Shown: in pieces, positions 28,867 to 38,560 of the stretch
How positions within the stretch are numbered: the stretch's first letter is position 1
How the letters are laid out: the number at the start of each line of letters is the position of its first letter
DNA from: Bog-793 sp050013835
GTDB lineage: Bacteria > Actinomycetota > Acidimicrobiia > Acidimicrobiales > Bog-793
NCBI GenBank assembly: GCA_050013835.1
Contig: JBEKEM010000002.1
Location: forward strand, 1 to 64,000
Direction of reading: 5' to 3'
Length of the DNA stretch: 64,000 bases
The notes under the pieces: model-generated
Told to the model about the DNA's origin: nothing
Databases searched by the model: none
Seen by the model: only the letters and a program-made list of their open reading frames with translations
Translations under genes and position numbers: made by a program

Positions 28867-29203
28867 GACCACCTCCACGATCGATCTGGCCACAGTCTGG
28901 CAGACCGTCCTGCGAGGTCAGTTAGGAAACGATTAGGGACGCGAACAAACCCCATTGTTCGTCATGTGTCGGTTGGTTGGCCCGTGACGGAGGGTCCATT
29001 TGGTCATCTGTGCCTGAGCAGGATCTGTCAGTTCGACTCGATGAACGGCCTGTCGCGCAACTGGGGAACCGCGACCAAGACTCTGCCGCCGGGATGGATC
29101 CGACCCTCCGCGGTCGGCTGCAACGGCACGCGGAACCAACCGGGTAGCCGGCAACGCCCCTCGCCTGTTGGTATGGCGGCCCTCGCCCTGGACGACCGTT
29201 CGG
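28867..29203. other. intergenic, nothing recognised
   Basis: This gap lies between the DUF5666-like gene and the DMT transporter gene. It contains only the Shine-Dalgarno sequence of the former and probably its promoter. Confidence 0.4.
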
Positions 29204-30118
29204 TCACGGCACCGGATCGCGGCCGAGGGCCGGTTCATGTGATCCGATCACCCCAGCGGAACGGAACGGTGGGACGATCGACCAGGTCGCCAGGATCGAA
29301 CCAGCGATGATCATCGGGAAGCCGATCGCGATACCGAGCGTGAATGGCTCACCGAGCGCCACGACGCCGAGCAACAGCGCGACCGCCGGGTTGATATAGG
29401 TCACGACTGTCGCGCGAGTTGGCCCGATTTCCTTGATGAGCGAGAAGAACAACATGAACGCGAGCACCGTGCACACGACCGAAAGTGTCACGACTGACTC
29501 GGCGGTCTCGGCGTGGAACCTGCGCGGCAGGTGTGTCAGCGCGAACGGCAGGTAGATGAGGGCGGTCACGACCATGGAGGCGGTGACGACCTCGAAGCTC
29601 GGGACCTTGGCGAGGCGACGGCTGACGATCATCGGCGCGATCGAGTAGCCGACCGAGCACAGGACGATCTCACCCATCGACACGAGATTCGATCCCTTGA
29701 GGCCCACGCCGGCGAGGACGACGACCCCCGCGAAACCGAGGAACAGTCCCAGGACCCGTCTCGCACCTGGGCGCTCGTGACCGAGCGCCCAGGCGATCAA
29801 CAGCCCGAAGATGGGCACGGTCGCGACCAGCAGTCCCGCGAGCGAACTCGTCACCTTCTGTTCCGCCGTCGCGAGCAGGAACCAGGGCACCGTGATCTCG
29901 GTGAGCGTGTAGGCCAGCACGGCGGGCCAGTGCTTGATCAGCTCGCGCAGCTGCCGACGGCGGATCGCGAACGGCAGCAGGATCAGCGAGGCAAGCCCCG
30001 TTCGGAAAAAGACGAGCGTCCCCGGATCGAGGTCGCGGACGGCGAGCCGGATGAAGAAGTAGGGAAGCCCCCAGATGACCGAGATGCCGCAGAACTGCGC
30101 CCACGCTCGTCTCGACAT
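29204..30118 (-). CDS. EamA/DMT-family transporter
   Basis: This 304-residue membrane protein has about ten predicted helices in two EamA halves. The first begins FCGISVIWGLPYFFIRLAV, and the second ends with GPTRATVVTYINPAVALLLGVVALGEPFT, the typical EamA end. Members export metabolites, often amino acids or nucleosides; the substrate here is unknown. The start at 30118 has no strong ribosome site and the transcript may be leaderless. Confidence 0.88.
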   Translation of the reverse strand: MSRRAWAQFCGISVIWGLPYFFIRLAVRDLDPGTLVFFRTGLASLILLPFAIRRRQLRELIKHWPAVLAYTLTEITVPWFLLATAEQKVTSSLAGLLVATVPIFGLLIAWALGHERPGARRVLGLFLGFAGVVVLAGVGLKGSNLVSMGEIVLCSVGYSIAPMIVSRRLAKVPSFEVVTASMVVTALIYLPFALTHLPRRFHAETAESVVTLSVVCTVLAFMLFFSLIKEIGPTRATVVTYINPAVALLLGVVALGEPFTLGIAIGFPMIIAGSILATWSIVPPFRSAGVIGSHEPALGRDPVP

Positions 30119-30296
30119 CGCCAACCTAGCCCCGTGCGCTGCCGCGACGTCGGCTCAGGCCGCCAAGAAACCACGCGAACTCCACTGGCGACACGCGCGA
30201 TCGCATGTACTTACGCTAGAGGCTCCGGCGAATACCCCCGAGGCGAGCTGTGCCGCTTCTGTGACAGGCATCGCCCGATGCACAAGACTCGACGAC

Positions 30297-30941
30297 GTGC
30301 TCACATCTCCGACGCTGTGCGGGCGCTTCGTCCAGCTCGAACCGCTCGCCGTCGGCCATATCCCCGGTGTGGCCGCCGCCGCCGCTGAGGACCGCTCGTC
30401 GTTCACCTTCAGCGAGGTCCCGAACGGACTCGAGGAGGTCACTCGGTACGTCAGTCACAACATCGACCTGGCCCGCTCGGGGCGCCAGGTCCCGTTCGCC
30501 GTTCGAGTGCTGGCAACGGACCGGATCGTCGGCGCGACCCGCTTCATGGACCTTGAGGTCTTCGGGTGGCCGCCTCCCTGGCCGCCAGGCGTGACGAGGG
30601 GACCGGCGCCGTCGGACGACACCCCGCCGAGCGTCGCCGAGATCGGGGGGACGTGGTACGCGGCGTCGGCACAACGGACCGTCGTCAACACTGAGTGCAA
30701 GCTTCTGCTCCTCTCCTACGCCTTCGACACCTGGGGCGTTCTGCGCGTGACCCTGAAGACCGACGCCCGCAACGAGAGGTCTCGAACGGCGATTCTGCGG
30801 ATCGGCGCGCGATTCGAGGGCATCCGGCGCGTCCACGCCCCGGCAGTCGACGGCGGGGTCCGGGACACCGCCTACTACTCGATCGTCGCTCGGGAATGGC
30901 CGGAGGTTCACGCCCACCTCAAGTCGCTGCGCGACCGGTAA
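30297..30941 (+). CDS. RimJ/RimL-type GNAT acetyltransferase
   Basis: This 214-residue protein begins with LCGRFVQLEPL and contains SYAFDTWGVLRVTLKTDARNERSRTAILRIGARFEGIRRVH, the typical acetyl-CoA-binding core of RimJ-like GNATs (FxxxGxxxVxLxxxxxNxxSxxxxxxxGFxxEG). The Q/R-x-x-G-x-G/A loop is represented by the RSRTAILRIGA region. Starts are uncertain; a GTG at 30297 places the conserved block near the N-terminus. It is divergent from the DMT transporter. It may acetylate protein N-termini or small amines. Confidence 0.82.
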   Translation: MLTSPTLCGRFVQLEPLAVGHIPGVAAAAAEDRSSFTFSEVPNGLEEVTRYVSHNIDLARSGRQVPFAVRVLATDRIVGATRFMDLEVFGWPPPWPPGVTRGPAPSDDTPPSVAEIGGTWYAASAQRTVVNTECKLLLLSYAFDTWGVLRVTLKTDARNERSRTAILRIGARFEGIRRVHAPAVDGGVRDTAYYSIVAREWPEVHAHLKSLRDR

Positions 30942-31000
30942 GTCCCCCGTTCGCCGAAATCACGCACGTCGGCGGCGCCGGACTCGGCCGTCCGGCCCCT

Positions 31001-32095
31001 TCAGTTCGACCTGTCGAGACGCAACAACAGGGCTTGCACGAGGAGCGTCTCGTTCGGGTTCCGGCTGAGGCGTGTCGCGGCCGCGTCGATCTCCTGGCAC
31101 GCCGCGACGAGCGAAGCGGCCCGGCGCGCGGGGAGATTCTCGGCTCCGAGCCGCGTCCGGTAGGTCGCGGCGAGCGTCGCCAACCCTGCACGCAGTTCGT
31201 CCGTGCGCACCTGGCGTTGCTCTCGGCGGTGACGTTCCTCGATGGCCTTCCGTCCGGGGGTCCGACGCTCGCCCGCAAGTTCAGCCGCGGCGTCGGCACT
31301 CGCGAGTTCCGCCTCCTGGCGTTCGGTGAGCACCACGAGCAGCTCCTCCGTCGCGGCGAGCAGTTCCGTGGTCAGGGTCGCGACTGCCGCCCCGGTGCCG
31401 TCGAGCCGCTCGGAGACCGAACGCCAGCGAGCCTCGCGGGTGGCGAACCCTGGATCTCCGACCAGCAGCCGCGCCCGATCGAGGCGTCCGTTCGCCGCCG
31501 AAGCAGCCGCCAGAGCGACTTCCTCCGTCGCGCCGCCCGCACGCAGCGCGCCCGCGATGCTCCCGACGTCGAGCGAGGAAAACTCGACGTCGACGCAGCG
31601 GCTCGCGATCGTCACGAGCGACGGCACGCGCTTGTCGGCGAGGACGATGATCACCGTCGTCTCGGGCGGTTCCTCGATCGTCTTCAACAGCGCCGGGGCC
31701 GCCCGGTCAACGAGATGGAAGTCGGCGAGGACGAGCACCTGCAGCCTGGCAATCCGCGGGGCCCGCTGCGCAAGTTGCGCGACCTCCCTCGCCTCGTCGA
31801 CGAGGATCGAGGCGCCGTGACGCTCGACGAAGACGACATCGGGATGGCGTCCCGCAAGGACGTCGCGGCACGACGGGCAATCGCCGCATCCGCCGTTCGG
31901 ACAGACGAGCGCCGCCGAGAACGCCCGGGCCGTCTCACGCTTGCCAGAACCCGGCGGGCCGACGAAGAGAAAGGCGTGCACGGGCGACGTGACGAACGAT
32001 CCGAGAACCGCCCGTACTCGCGGTTGGCCGACGACGCGGTCGAGGACCGGCGGGCCCGGGCCCGCCTGTCGATCGGAAGTCGATGTCGCGGTCAG
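31001..32095 (-). CDS. holB: DNA polymerase III delta-prime subunit
   Basis: HolB is part of the clamp loader. Walker A-like GPPGSGKRETAR, the zinc site CPNGGCGDCPSC and LLKTIEEPPETTVIIVLAD (sensor region) are present. The conserved N-terminal block VLDRVVGQPRVRAVLGSFVTSPVHAFLFVG lies upstream of the first GTG (31981), and no ATG, GTG or TTG occurs in frame between that block and an upstream stop. A CTG at 32093-32095, preceded by GAGGG, is the best start and gives 364 residues. It follows tmk with a 7-base gap. Confidence 0.85.
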   Translation of the reverse strand: MTATSTSDRQAGPGPPVLDRVVGQPRVRAVLGSFVTSPVHAFLFVGPPGSGKRETARAFSAALVCPNGGCGDCPSCRDVLAGRHPDVVFVERHGASILVDEAREVAQLAQRAPRIARLQVLVLADFHLVDRAAPALLKTIEEPPETTVIIVLADKRVPSLVTIASRCVDVEFSSLDVGSIAGALRAGGATEEVALAAASAANGRLDRARLLVGDPGFATREARWRSVSERLDGTGAAVATLTTELLAATEELLVVLTERQEAELASADAAAELAGERRTPGRKAIEERHRREQRQVRTDELRAGLATLAATYRTRLGAENLPARRAASLVAACQEIDAAATRLSRNPNETLLVQALLLRLDRSN

Positions 32096-32102
32096 TTCGC
32101 CC

Positions 32103-32732
32103 TCACGCCATGTCGCTCCTGCCGGTCAGTCCGAGGCGGGTAGCAACGACTGCACGCACACGTTCGGCTACCGCCTCTCGGGGGCCCGAAGCGTCGACGA
32201 CGGCCCAATGCCCGGGATCGGCCTGCGCGAGCTCCCGGAAACCCTTTGCCACCCGGGAGAAGAAGGCCTCGTCCTCCTTCTCGATGCGATCGTCGGGTTG
32301 TTCCCGGCGCGCGGCCCCCTCGGCGATGGGCAGGTCCAGCAGGACGATGAGATCGGGTGAGAGGCCACCACAGCTCAGGTCGTTCGCCGCCACGATCTCA
32401 TCGAGCGGGAGGCCGCGACCGTAACCCTGGTAGGCGAGCGTCGAACCAGAGAAGCGGTCGCAAACAACGTCGCGACCGGCGTCAAGCCACGGCCTGATCC
32501 GCTCGGCGACATGCTGGGCACGCGTGGCCAGCATCAGCATCAGCTCCGCCCGAGGGTCGAGCGGTGCGAGATCGTCGGCGAGCAGGATCGCGCGGATCCT
32601 CTCCCCGATCGCGGTCCCACCCGGCTCTCGCGTCGACTCCGCACCGAGGTACGCCGCGAGCAGCTCCGCCTGCGTCGACTTGCCGCACCCCTCACCGCCC
32701 TCGAGGACGATGAACCTCCCGCGAAGCACCAT
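32103..32732 (-). CDS. tmk: thymidylate kinase
   Basis: Tmk phosphorylates dTMP to dTDP. The 209 residues contain the P-loop FIVLEGGEGCGKSTQ (about residues 7-21), the DR(F/Y) motif CDRFSGSTLAYQGYGRG (about 90-106) and the lid region EGAARREQPDDRIEKED. It lies between topA and holB on the same strand, an order common in actinobacteria. Confidence 0.95.
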   Translation of the reverse strand: MVLRGRFIVLEGGEGCGKSTQAELLAAYLGAESTREPGGTAIGERIRAILLADDLAPLDPRAELMLMLATRAQHVAERIRPWLDAGRDVVCDRFSGSTLAYQGYGRGLPLDEIVAANDLSCGGLSPDLIVLLDLPIAEGAARREQPDDRIEKEDEAFFSRVAKGFRELAQADPGHWAVVDASGPREAVAERVRAVVATRLGLTGRSDMA

Positions 32733-32784
32733 CGATTGCGAGACTACGACACCGGAAGTTCGCGGCGATCCCCCACCGATCCGG

Positions 32785-35661
32785 CTAGGCCGAAGGGCGC
32801 CGCTTCGCGGCCGCCCGGCGAGCGCTTCGGGCAGGTGGGGAAGCCTTCGCCACGGTCTTCTTCGCCACGGACTTCTTGGCCGGGGGTTTCTTGGCCGCGA
32901 CCTTCTTCACGGTGGTCTTCTTCGCCGCGGTCTTCTTGGCCGCGACCGTCTTCGAGATGGACTTCTTGGTCACGGACTTCCTGGCCGTGGACTTCCTCAC
33001 TCCCGATTTCCTGACGCCGCGCGCCCGGCGAGGGGACCTCGGTCCGGCAGCTCGTCGCTCGGCGAGCAGCTCGGCCGCGCGTTCAAGCGTCATCGAGTCA
33101 GGGGCGTCGCCGCGCCGCAATGAGGCGTTCACTGTCCCGTCGGTGACATAGGGACCGAAACGGCCTTCATGAAGGAGAATCGGTGACCCCGACTCCGGAT
33201 CGATACCGATCTCACGGCCCGGGGCGCTGCCCGCCCGACCGAATCGACGTTCCTTCGGGCGCGCAAAGAGCTCAAGGGCGCTCGCGAGGTCGATCTCCAG
33301 CAACTGCTCCTCGGTCGCGAGACTGCGCGAGTCCCGGTCCCGCTGCAGGTACGGTCCGTAACGACCGTTGCGAGCGACGACCTCCTCTCCCGTCGCGGGG
33401 TCGACGCCGACAACGCGGGGCAGACGAAGCAGCTCGAGCGCCTCCTCGAGCGTCAGCGCCTCGGGGGTCATCGACTTGAAGAGTGACGCCCGGGGGGGCT
33501 TCCCGCCCTTGGCGGCCGCCTCGCCGAGCTGGACGTACGGCCCGAACCGCCCGATCCGGACCGACACGACGAGGCTGGACTCCGGGTCGACCCCGAGCTC
33601 GCGTTCACTCGACGGTGTCGCGAGCAGTTCGAGGGCGCGATCGAGCCGAAGCTCGTCCGGGGCGAGGTCCATCGGGATCGCGGCGCGGTCCTCGCCCCGT
33701 TGCAGATACGGTCCGAACCGGCCGACCCTGACGACCACGGCGTTTCCCTCGTCGTCGGCACCGAGCAGGATCGAGTTGATCTCGCGGGCGTCGATCTCGC
33801 CGAGGTGGTCGACGATCGCCTGACGCAGCCCCTGACCGCCCTCGACCGAGGCGGGGCGGCCGTCGGCGCCGTCCGAGCCGTCGCCGAAATAGAAGCGCTC
33901 GAGCCACGGGATCGCCTGCTCGGTGCCGGCCGCGATCGCGTCGAGGTCGTCTTCCATCGCGGCCGTGAAGTTGTAGTCGACGAGCGACGGGAAGTGCTCC
34001 TCCAACAGGCCGACGACGGCGAAGGCGAGGAAGGCGGGTACGAGGGCGCTGCCCCGCTTCCAGACATAGCCGCGATCCTGGATCGTCTGCAGAATGCTGG
34101 CGTAGGTGGAGGGTCGGCCGACGCCGAGCTCCTCGAGGCGCTTCACGAGCGACGCCTCCGTGAAGCGGGCAGGGGGCTTCGTGGCGTGCTCTTCGGCGGC
34201 GAGAGAGTCGAGGGCAAGCGCCGCACCGGACTCGACGGCCGGCAGGCGGACATCGTCGTCGCGGCGATTGTCGTCCACCTCGTCCTCGCTCTCCCGGTAG
34301 ACGCGCAGGAACCCGGGCGAGGTGATGACCGTCCCCGCGGCCGAGAACTCGGCCACGGTGCCCCGACTCGCGACCGGGGTGGCAGTCGTTGTCGCGCCGG
34401 CGATTCTGAGACGCGCCGTGACGCCCGTCGCGTCGATCATCTGCGAGGCGATCGTGCGCTGCCAGATGAGCTCGTAGAGCCGCCACCCGTCGCCAACGAC
34501 CGACGGCGCGATCCCGGAGGGCAGCCGGAAGCGGTCGCCTGCGGGTCGGATCGCCTCGTGGGCCTCCTGGGCGTTCTTCACGCGCCGCTCGTACGTGCGC
34601 GCCCTTTCGGGGACGAGCCCGGCGCCGTAGAGCTGCCGGGCCTGGGCCCGCGCCGCGGAGATCGCGGTCGACGAAAGCGTCGTCGAGTCCGTCCGCATGT
34701 ACGTGATGTAGCCCTGCTCGTAGAGCCGTTGGGCGACCTGCATCGTGCGCTGGGCCGAGAAGCCGAGCTTGCGGGCCGCCTCTTGCTGCAGCGTCGAGGT
34801 GATGAAGGGCGCCGAGGGCGAGCGCCGGTAGGGCTTCTGATCGACGGAGGCGACCGAGAACGACGCCGCCTCGAGAGCACCGGCGAGCGCCGCCGAAGAC
34901 GAGGCGTCAAGTAGCACCGGGCCGGCCGGGTCGGTGAGCTCGCCTGCCGAGTCGAAATCGGCGCCGTCGGCGATCGGCCGGTCGCCGAGGCCGACGAGCT
35001 GGGCGGTGACGGGTTCGCCTGATCCGGTGATGAAGATCCCGGCGAGGCTCCACCAGGACGCCGACCGGAACCGGATGCGCTCGCGTTCGCGCTCGACGAC
35101 GATGCGCGTCGCGACGCTCTGGACGCGCCCCGCCGACAGACCCCGCATCACCTTCTTCCAGAGGACCGGCGAGAGCTCGTAGCCGTACAGGCGGTCGAGG
35201 ATGCGGCGCGCCTCCTGGGCGTCGACGAGCCGCCGGTCGAGCTCGCGCGGGTGCTCGATCGCCTCCGCGATCGCCGCGGGCGTGATCTCGTGGAAGACCA
35301 TCCGTTTCACGGGAACCCGCGGCGAGAGCACCTCCAACAGGTGCCAGGCGATCGACTCACCCTCGCGGTCCTCGTCGGTGGCGAGGTAGAGCTCGCTCGC
35401 CCCGTTGAGGAGGGCACGGAGCTTGCGCACCTGGTCCTGTTTCTCGCGGGCGACCACGTAGAGCGGCTTGAAGTCGTTCTCGACGTCGACCCCGAGCCGA
35501 GACCACGGCTCCGCCTTGTAGGCCGCCGGGACCTCGGCGGCCGAGCGCGGGAGGTCGCGGATGTGCCCGATCGACGACTCGACCAGGAAACCGCTACCGA
35601 GGAAGCGCGCGATCGTTTTCGCCTTGGCGGGCGATTCGACGATAACGAGCGGCTTGGGCAC
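32785..35661 (-). CDS. topA: DNA topoisomerase I
   Basis: TopA relaxes negative supercoils. The 958 residues include the TOPRIM domain (PLVIVESPAKAKT and YLATDEDREGE) and the catalytic tyrosine in GYITYMRTDS (about Tyr321). The C-terminal part has several repeats of about 45 residues, each with RxGRFGPYxQxG and usually ending (S/P)xxLTLExALELL. The last 65 or so residues are a Lys/Ala/Pro-rich tail with KKTAAKKT-type repeats, as in mycobacterial and streptomycete TopA, which aids processivity. I chose the GTG at 35661 because GGAGGG precedes it and it starts right at the TOPRIM. Confidence 0.96.
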   Translation of the reverse strand: MPKPLVIVESPAKAKTIARFLGSGFLVESSIGHIRDLPRSAAEVPAAYKAEPWSRLGVDVENDFKPLYVVAREKQDQVRKLRALLNGASELYLATDEDREGESIAWHLLEVLSPRVPVKRMVFHEITPAAIAEAIEHPRELDRRLVDAQEARRILDRLYGYELSPVLWKKVMRGLSAGRVQSVATRIVVERERERIRFRSASWWSLAGIFITGSGEPVTAQLVGLGDRPIADGADFDSAGELTDPAGPVLLDASSSAALAGALEAASFSVASVDQKPYRRSPSAPFITSTLQQEAARKLGFSAQRTMQVAQRLYEQGYITYMRTDSTTLSSTAISAARAQARQLYGAGLVPERARTYERRVKNAQEAHEAIRPAGDRFRLPSGIAPSVVGDGWRLYELIWQRTIASQMIDATGVTARLRIAGATTTATPVASRGTVAEFSAAGTVITSPGFLRVYRESEDEVDDNRRDDDVRLPAVESGAALALDSLAAEEHATKPPARFTEASLVKRLEELGVGRPSTYASILQTIQDRGYVWKRGSALVPAFLAFAVVGLLEEHFPSLVDYNFTAAMEDDLDAIAAGTEQAIPWLERFYFGDGSDGADGRPASVEGGQGLRQAIVDHLGEIDAREINSILLGADDEGNAVVVRVGRFGPYLQRGEDRAAIPMDLAPDELRLDRALELLATPSSERELGVDPESSLVVSVRIGRFGPYVQLGEAAAKGGKPPRASLFKSMTPEALTLEEALELLRLPRVVGVDPATGEEVVARNGRYGPYLQRDRDSRSLATEEQLLEIDLASALELFARPKERRFGRAGSAPGREIGIDPESGSPILLHEGRFGPYVTDGTVNASLRRGDAPDSMTLERAAELLAERRAAGPRSPRRARGVRKSGVRKSTARKSVTKKSISKTVAAKKTAAKKTTVKKVAAKKPPAKKSVAKKTVAKASPPARSARRAAAKRRPSA

Positions 35662-35842
35662 GGGGAACCCTCCGGGACGGTGGCGAACGATAACGGCGCT
35701 CACCCCGCCGGGCCAGCACCCCAGCGCCGGGGGTGTGGGCGGGCGCGTCGGATGAGTTGTAACGGGTCCCCCCAGCGTGTTCGATAGGAGGCGTGGACGC
35801 TGCCCGATGGGAGGGCCCGCCCGCGGTCGGGGCGCCGCCGCG

Positions 35843-36727
35843 ATGAGCGCCGTGACCGAATCGGAGTCCTACCGGCGCTGGCCGCAAGCCCTCGACGAGG
35901 CGGCGTTCTTCGACCTCGACAAGACCATCATCGCCAAGGACGCAATGGCGGCCTTCGGCGGGCCGTTGCGCAAACAGGGCCTCATGAGGAGGCGTTCGCT
36001 GGCCCAGGTCGTCCTCGCCCAGGTCATCTATCTCATCCTCGGCTCGAACGACCGGCGGCTCGACCGCATTCGCGCCGCCGTCCTGCGGCTCACCAAGGGC
36101 TGGTCGCAGGCGGAGGTCGTCGCCATCGTGAACGACGCCCTCGAAAGCGTCATCGAGCCGATCATCTACGACGAGGCGATGGACCTCATCGACGACCACC
36201 ATTCGGCGGGTCGGCGGGTCGTCATCGTCTCGGCGTCGCCGTCCGAGCTCGTGCAGCCGCTCGGCCGCCGTCTCGGCGTCGACGCCACGATCGCCAGCGA
36301 GGCGGCCGTTGACGCCGCCGGCTGCTATACGGGCGAGCTCGCCTTCTACGCCGCCGGGCCGCAGAAGGCAGAGGCGGTGCGCGACTACGCCGCGCGAGCC
36401 GGCGTCGACCTCGCGCGCTCGTACGCCTACAGCGACTCCCTCACCGACCTGCCGCTGCTCGAGATCGTCGGCCACCCGGTCGCGGTGAATCCCGACCGCG
36501 GGCTCGCCAAGGTCGCCGAGGAACGCGGCTGGGAGATCGAGAGCTTCATCCGACCGGTCCGCCTGCGCGACCGGGTGCGGGACCGGATGCGCGCCGTGCC
36601 GCCCCGGCCGGCGATCGCCATCGGGACGAGCACCGTCGTCGTCGGGGTCGGCGCCGCTGCCCTCGGCTGGTGGCTCCACTCCCGACGGCGGACAGGAGCG
36701 GTCGTGGAGCAGGTCCGCGTGTTGTGA
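35843..36727 (+). CDS. HAD-IB family phosphatase with C-terminal membrane helix
   Basis: The protein has 294 residues. HAD motif I is FFDLDKTIIAK (about residues 22-32), motif II VVIVSASPSE, and motif III/IV YAYSDSLTDLPLLE. It belongs to the SerB-like subfamily IB. A C-terminal hydrophobic helix (IGTSTVVVGVGAAALGWWL) suggests membrane attachment. In actinobacteria such proteins are often tied to phospholipid metabolism, but the substrate is not evident. Earlier ATGs at 35777 and 35807 are possible. Confidence 0.85.
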   Translation: MSAVTESESYRRWPQALDEAAFFDLDKTIIAKDAMAAFGGPLRKQGLMRRRSLAQVVLAQVIYLILGSNDRRLDRIRAAVLRLTKGWSQAEVVAIVNDALESVIEPIIYDEAMDLIDDHHSAGRRVVIVSASPSELVQPLGRRLGVDATIASEAAVDAAGCYTGELAFYAAGPQKAEAVRDYAARAGVDLARSYAYSDSLTDLPLLEIVGHPVAVNPDRGLAKVAEERGWEIESFIRPVRLRDRVRDRMRAVPPRPAIAIGTSTVVVGVGAAALGWWLHSRRRTGAVVEQVRVL

Positions 36728-36737
36728 GGACGTGGGC

Positions 36738-36815
36738 TCAGTCGGAGCTGAGGCGCCTCGCGACGACGAAGCCGAGCGCGACGAGCAAGGCCAGAATGAA
36801 CAGCTTCTTGCACAT
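36738..36815 (-). CDS. 25-residue predicted membrane peptide
   Basis: The minus strand encodes MCKKLFILALLVALGFVVAR then RLSSD, a two-basic-residue start, one hydrophobic helix and a positively charged end. Similar tiny peptides with a KKL start and one helix are widespread in actinobacteria, though their known members end in other motifs. No strong ribosome site is visible. It is convergent with the HAD phosphatase, 10 bases from its stop. Confidence 0.4.
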   Translation of the reverse strand: MCKKLFILALLVALGFVVARRLSSD

Positions 36816-36876
36816 GCGCGCATCGTAACGGCAACGGAGCGCCCGACCTGGGCACTCCGGTCCGGTGCCGCGACGC

Positions 36877-37815
<939 letters not shown>

Positions 37816-38014
37816 TGCGGTCCGGTCCTCCGTGGGTGGGTGGAGCCGCTCGCAGCGAACTCCCGACGTCCGAACAACAAACGACGTCCTCGTCGGCAAC
37901 GGCAACCGCACCGGTCCGACACACGCCGGATCCGGTCGGTTCCCTCACTCAGTGTAACGACGGAATCAAGGGGGTCCCGCACACACCCGACCAGGGAGGA
38001 CGCGCTCCTCGCGC

Positions 38015-38560
38015 TCACGGATCCCGCCGCAGCGAGCCGAACGCGCCGGGAACCTCCTGGAGGAGCTCGCGCACACGCCCCGCCCGAGCGCTTGCACCCG
38101 TCGCCGGCCCCAGCGCCCGGCTGTCGGTGGTGATTCCGCCGAGATCCGCCAGCACCCGGCGCAGCACCCGCTGCACGGCGGCGTCAGCGGGTGAGCCGGC
38201 CTGTGCGAGGTGCTCGGCGTAGGCGGCGGTCATCGCCGGGTAAACCGCCCCCACCAGGGCGTCGAGCAGATCGTCATCGTGACCGTCCGCGGTGAGCACG
38301 TCTAGCGCCTCCTCGAGGCGGCCGCCCGGGGAGCGGGTCACGCCCGTCACTGCGGGCAGGGCATCCGACACGGGGAGGAGGGACTCGACGAGCCCGGCCC
38401 GGTACCCGTGGGCGCGGCTCGCCCCCGCCAGGTAGACGACGAGGGCAGCGTCGCCGCACGTCGGCGCGCGCTCACCCAGGCGGGCAAAGAGCGAAAGCTC
38501 GACGTGCCGGTAGCGACCGAGCAGGTCCGCCGTCTCGAGAAAGGTCAGCGGCGCTGTCAC
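38015..38560 (-). CDS. hypothetical protein coupled to nadE
   Basis: The GTG start overlaps the nadE stop by 4 bases (GTGA), so translation is coupled. The 181 residues are mostly helical, with an opening FLETADLLGRYRHVELSLFARLGERAP that recalls a ferritin-like helical bundle family in actinobacteria. I do not recognise a function. Confidence 0.7.
   Translation of the reverse strand: MTAPLTFLETADLLGRYRHVELSLFARLGERAPTCGDAALVVYLAGASRAHGYRAGLVESLLPVSDALPAVTGVTRSPGGRLEEALDVLTADGHDDDLLDALVGAVYPAMTAAYAEHLAQAGSPADAAVQRVLRRVLADLGGITTDSRALGPATGASARAGRVRELLQEVPGAFGSLRRDP

Noticed and set aside
32876..33014. Repetitive sequence at the topA end considered as a tandem repeat or CRISPR-like array
   Set aside because: It encodes the Lys/Ala/Pro-rich tail of TopA in frame, so the repetition is due to protein sequence.
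33700..34914. Long frame opposite topA
   Set aside because: It is a composition shadow; topA is clear on the minus strand.
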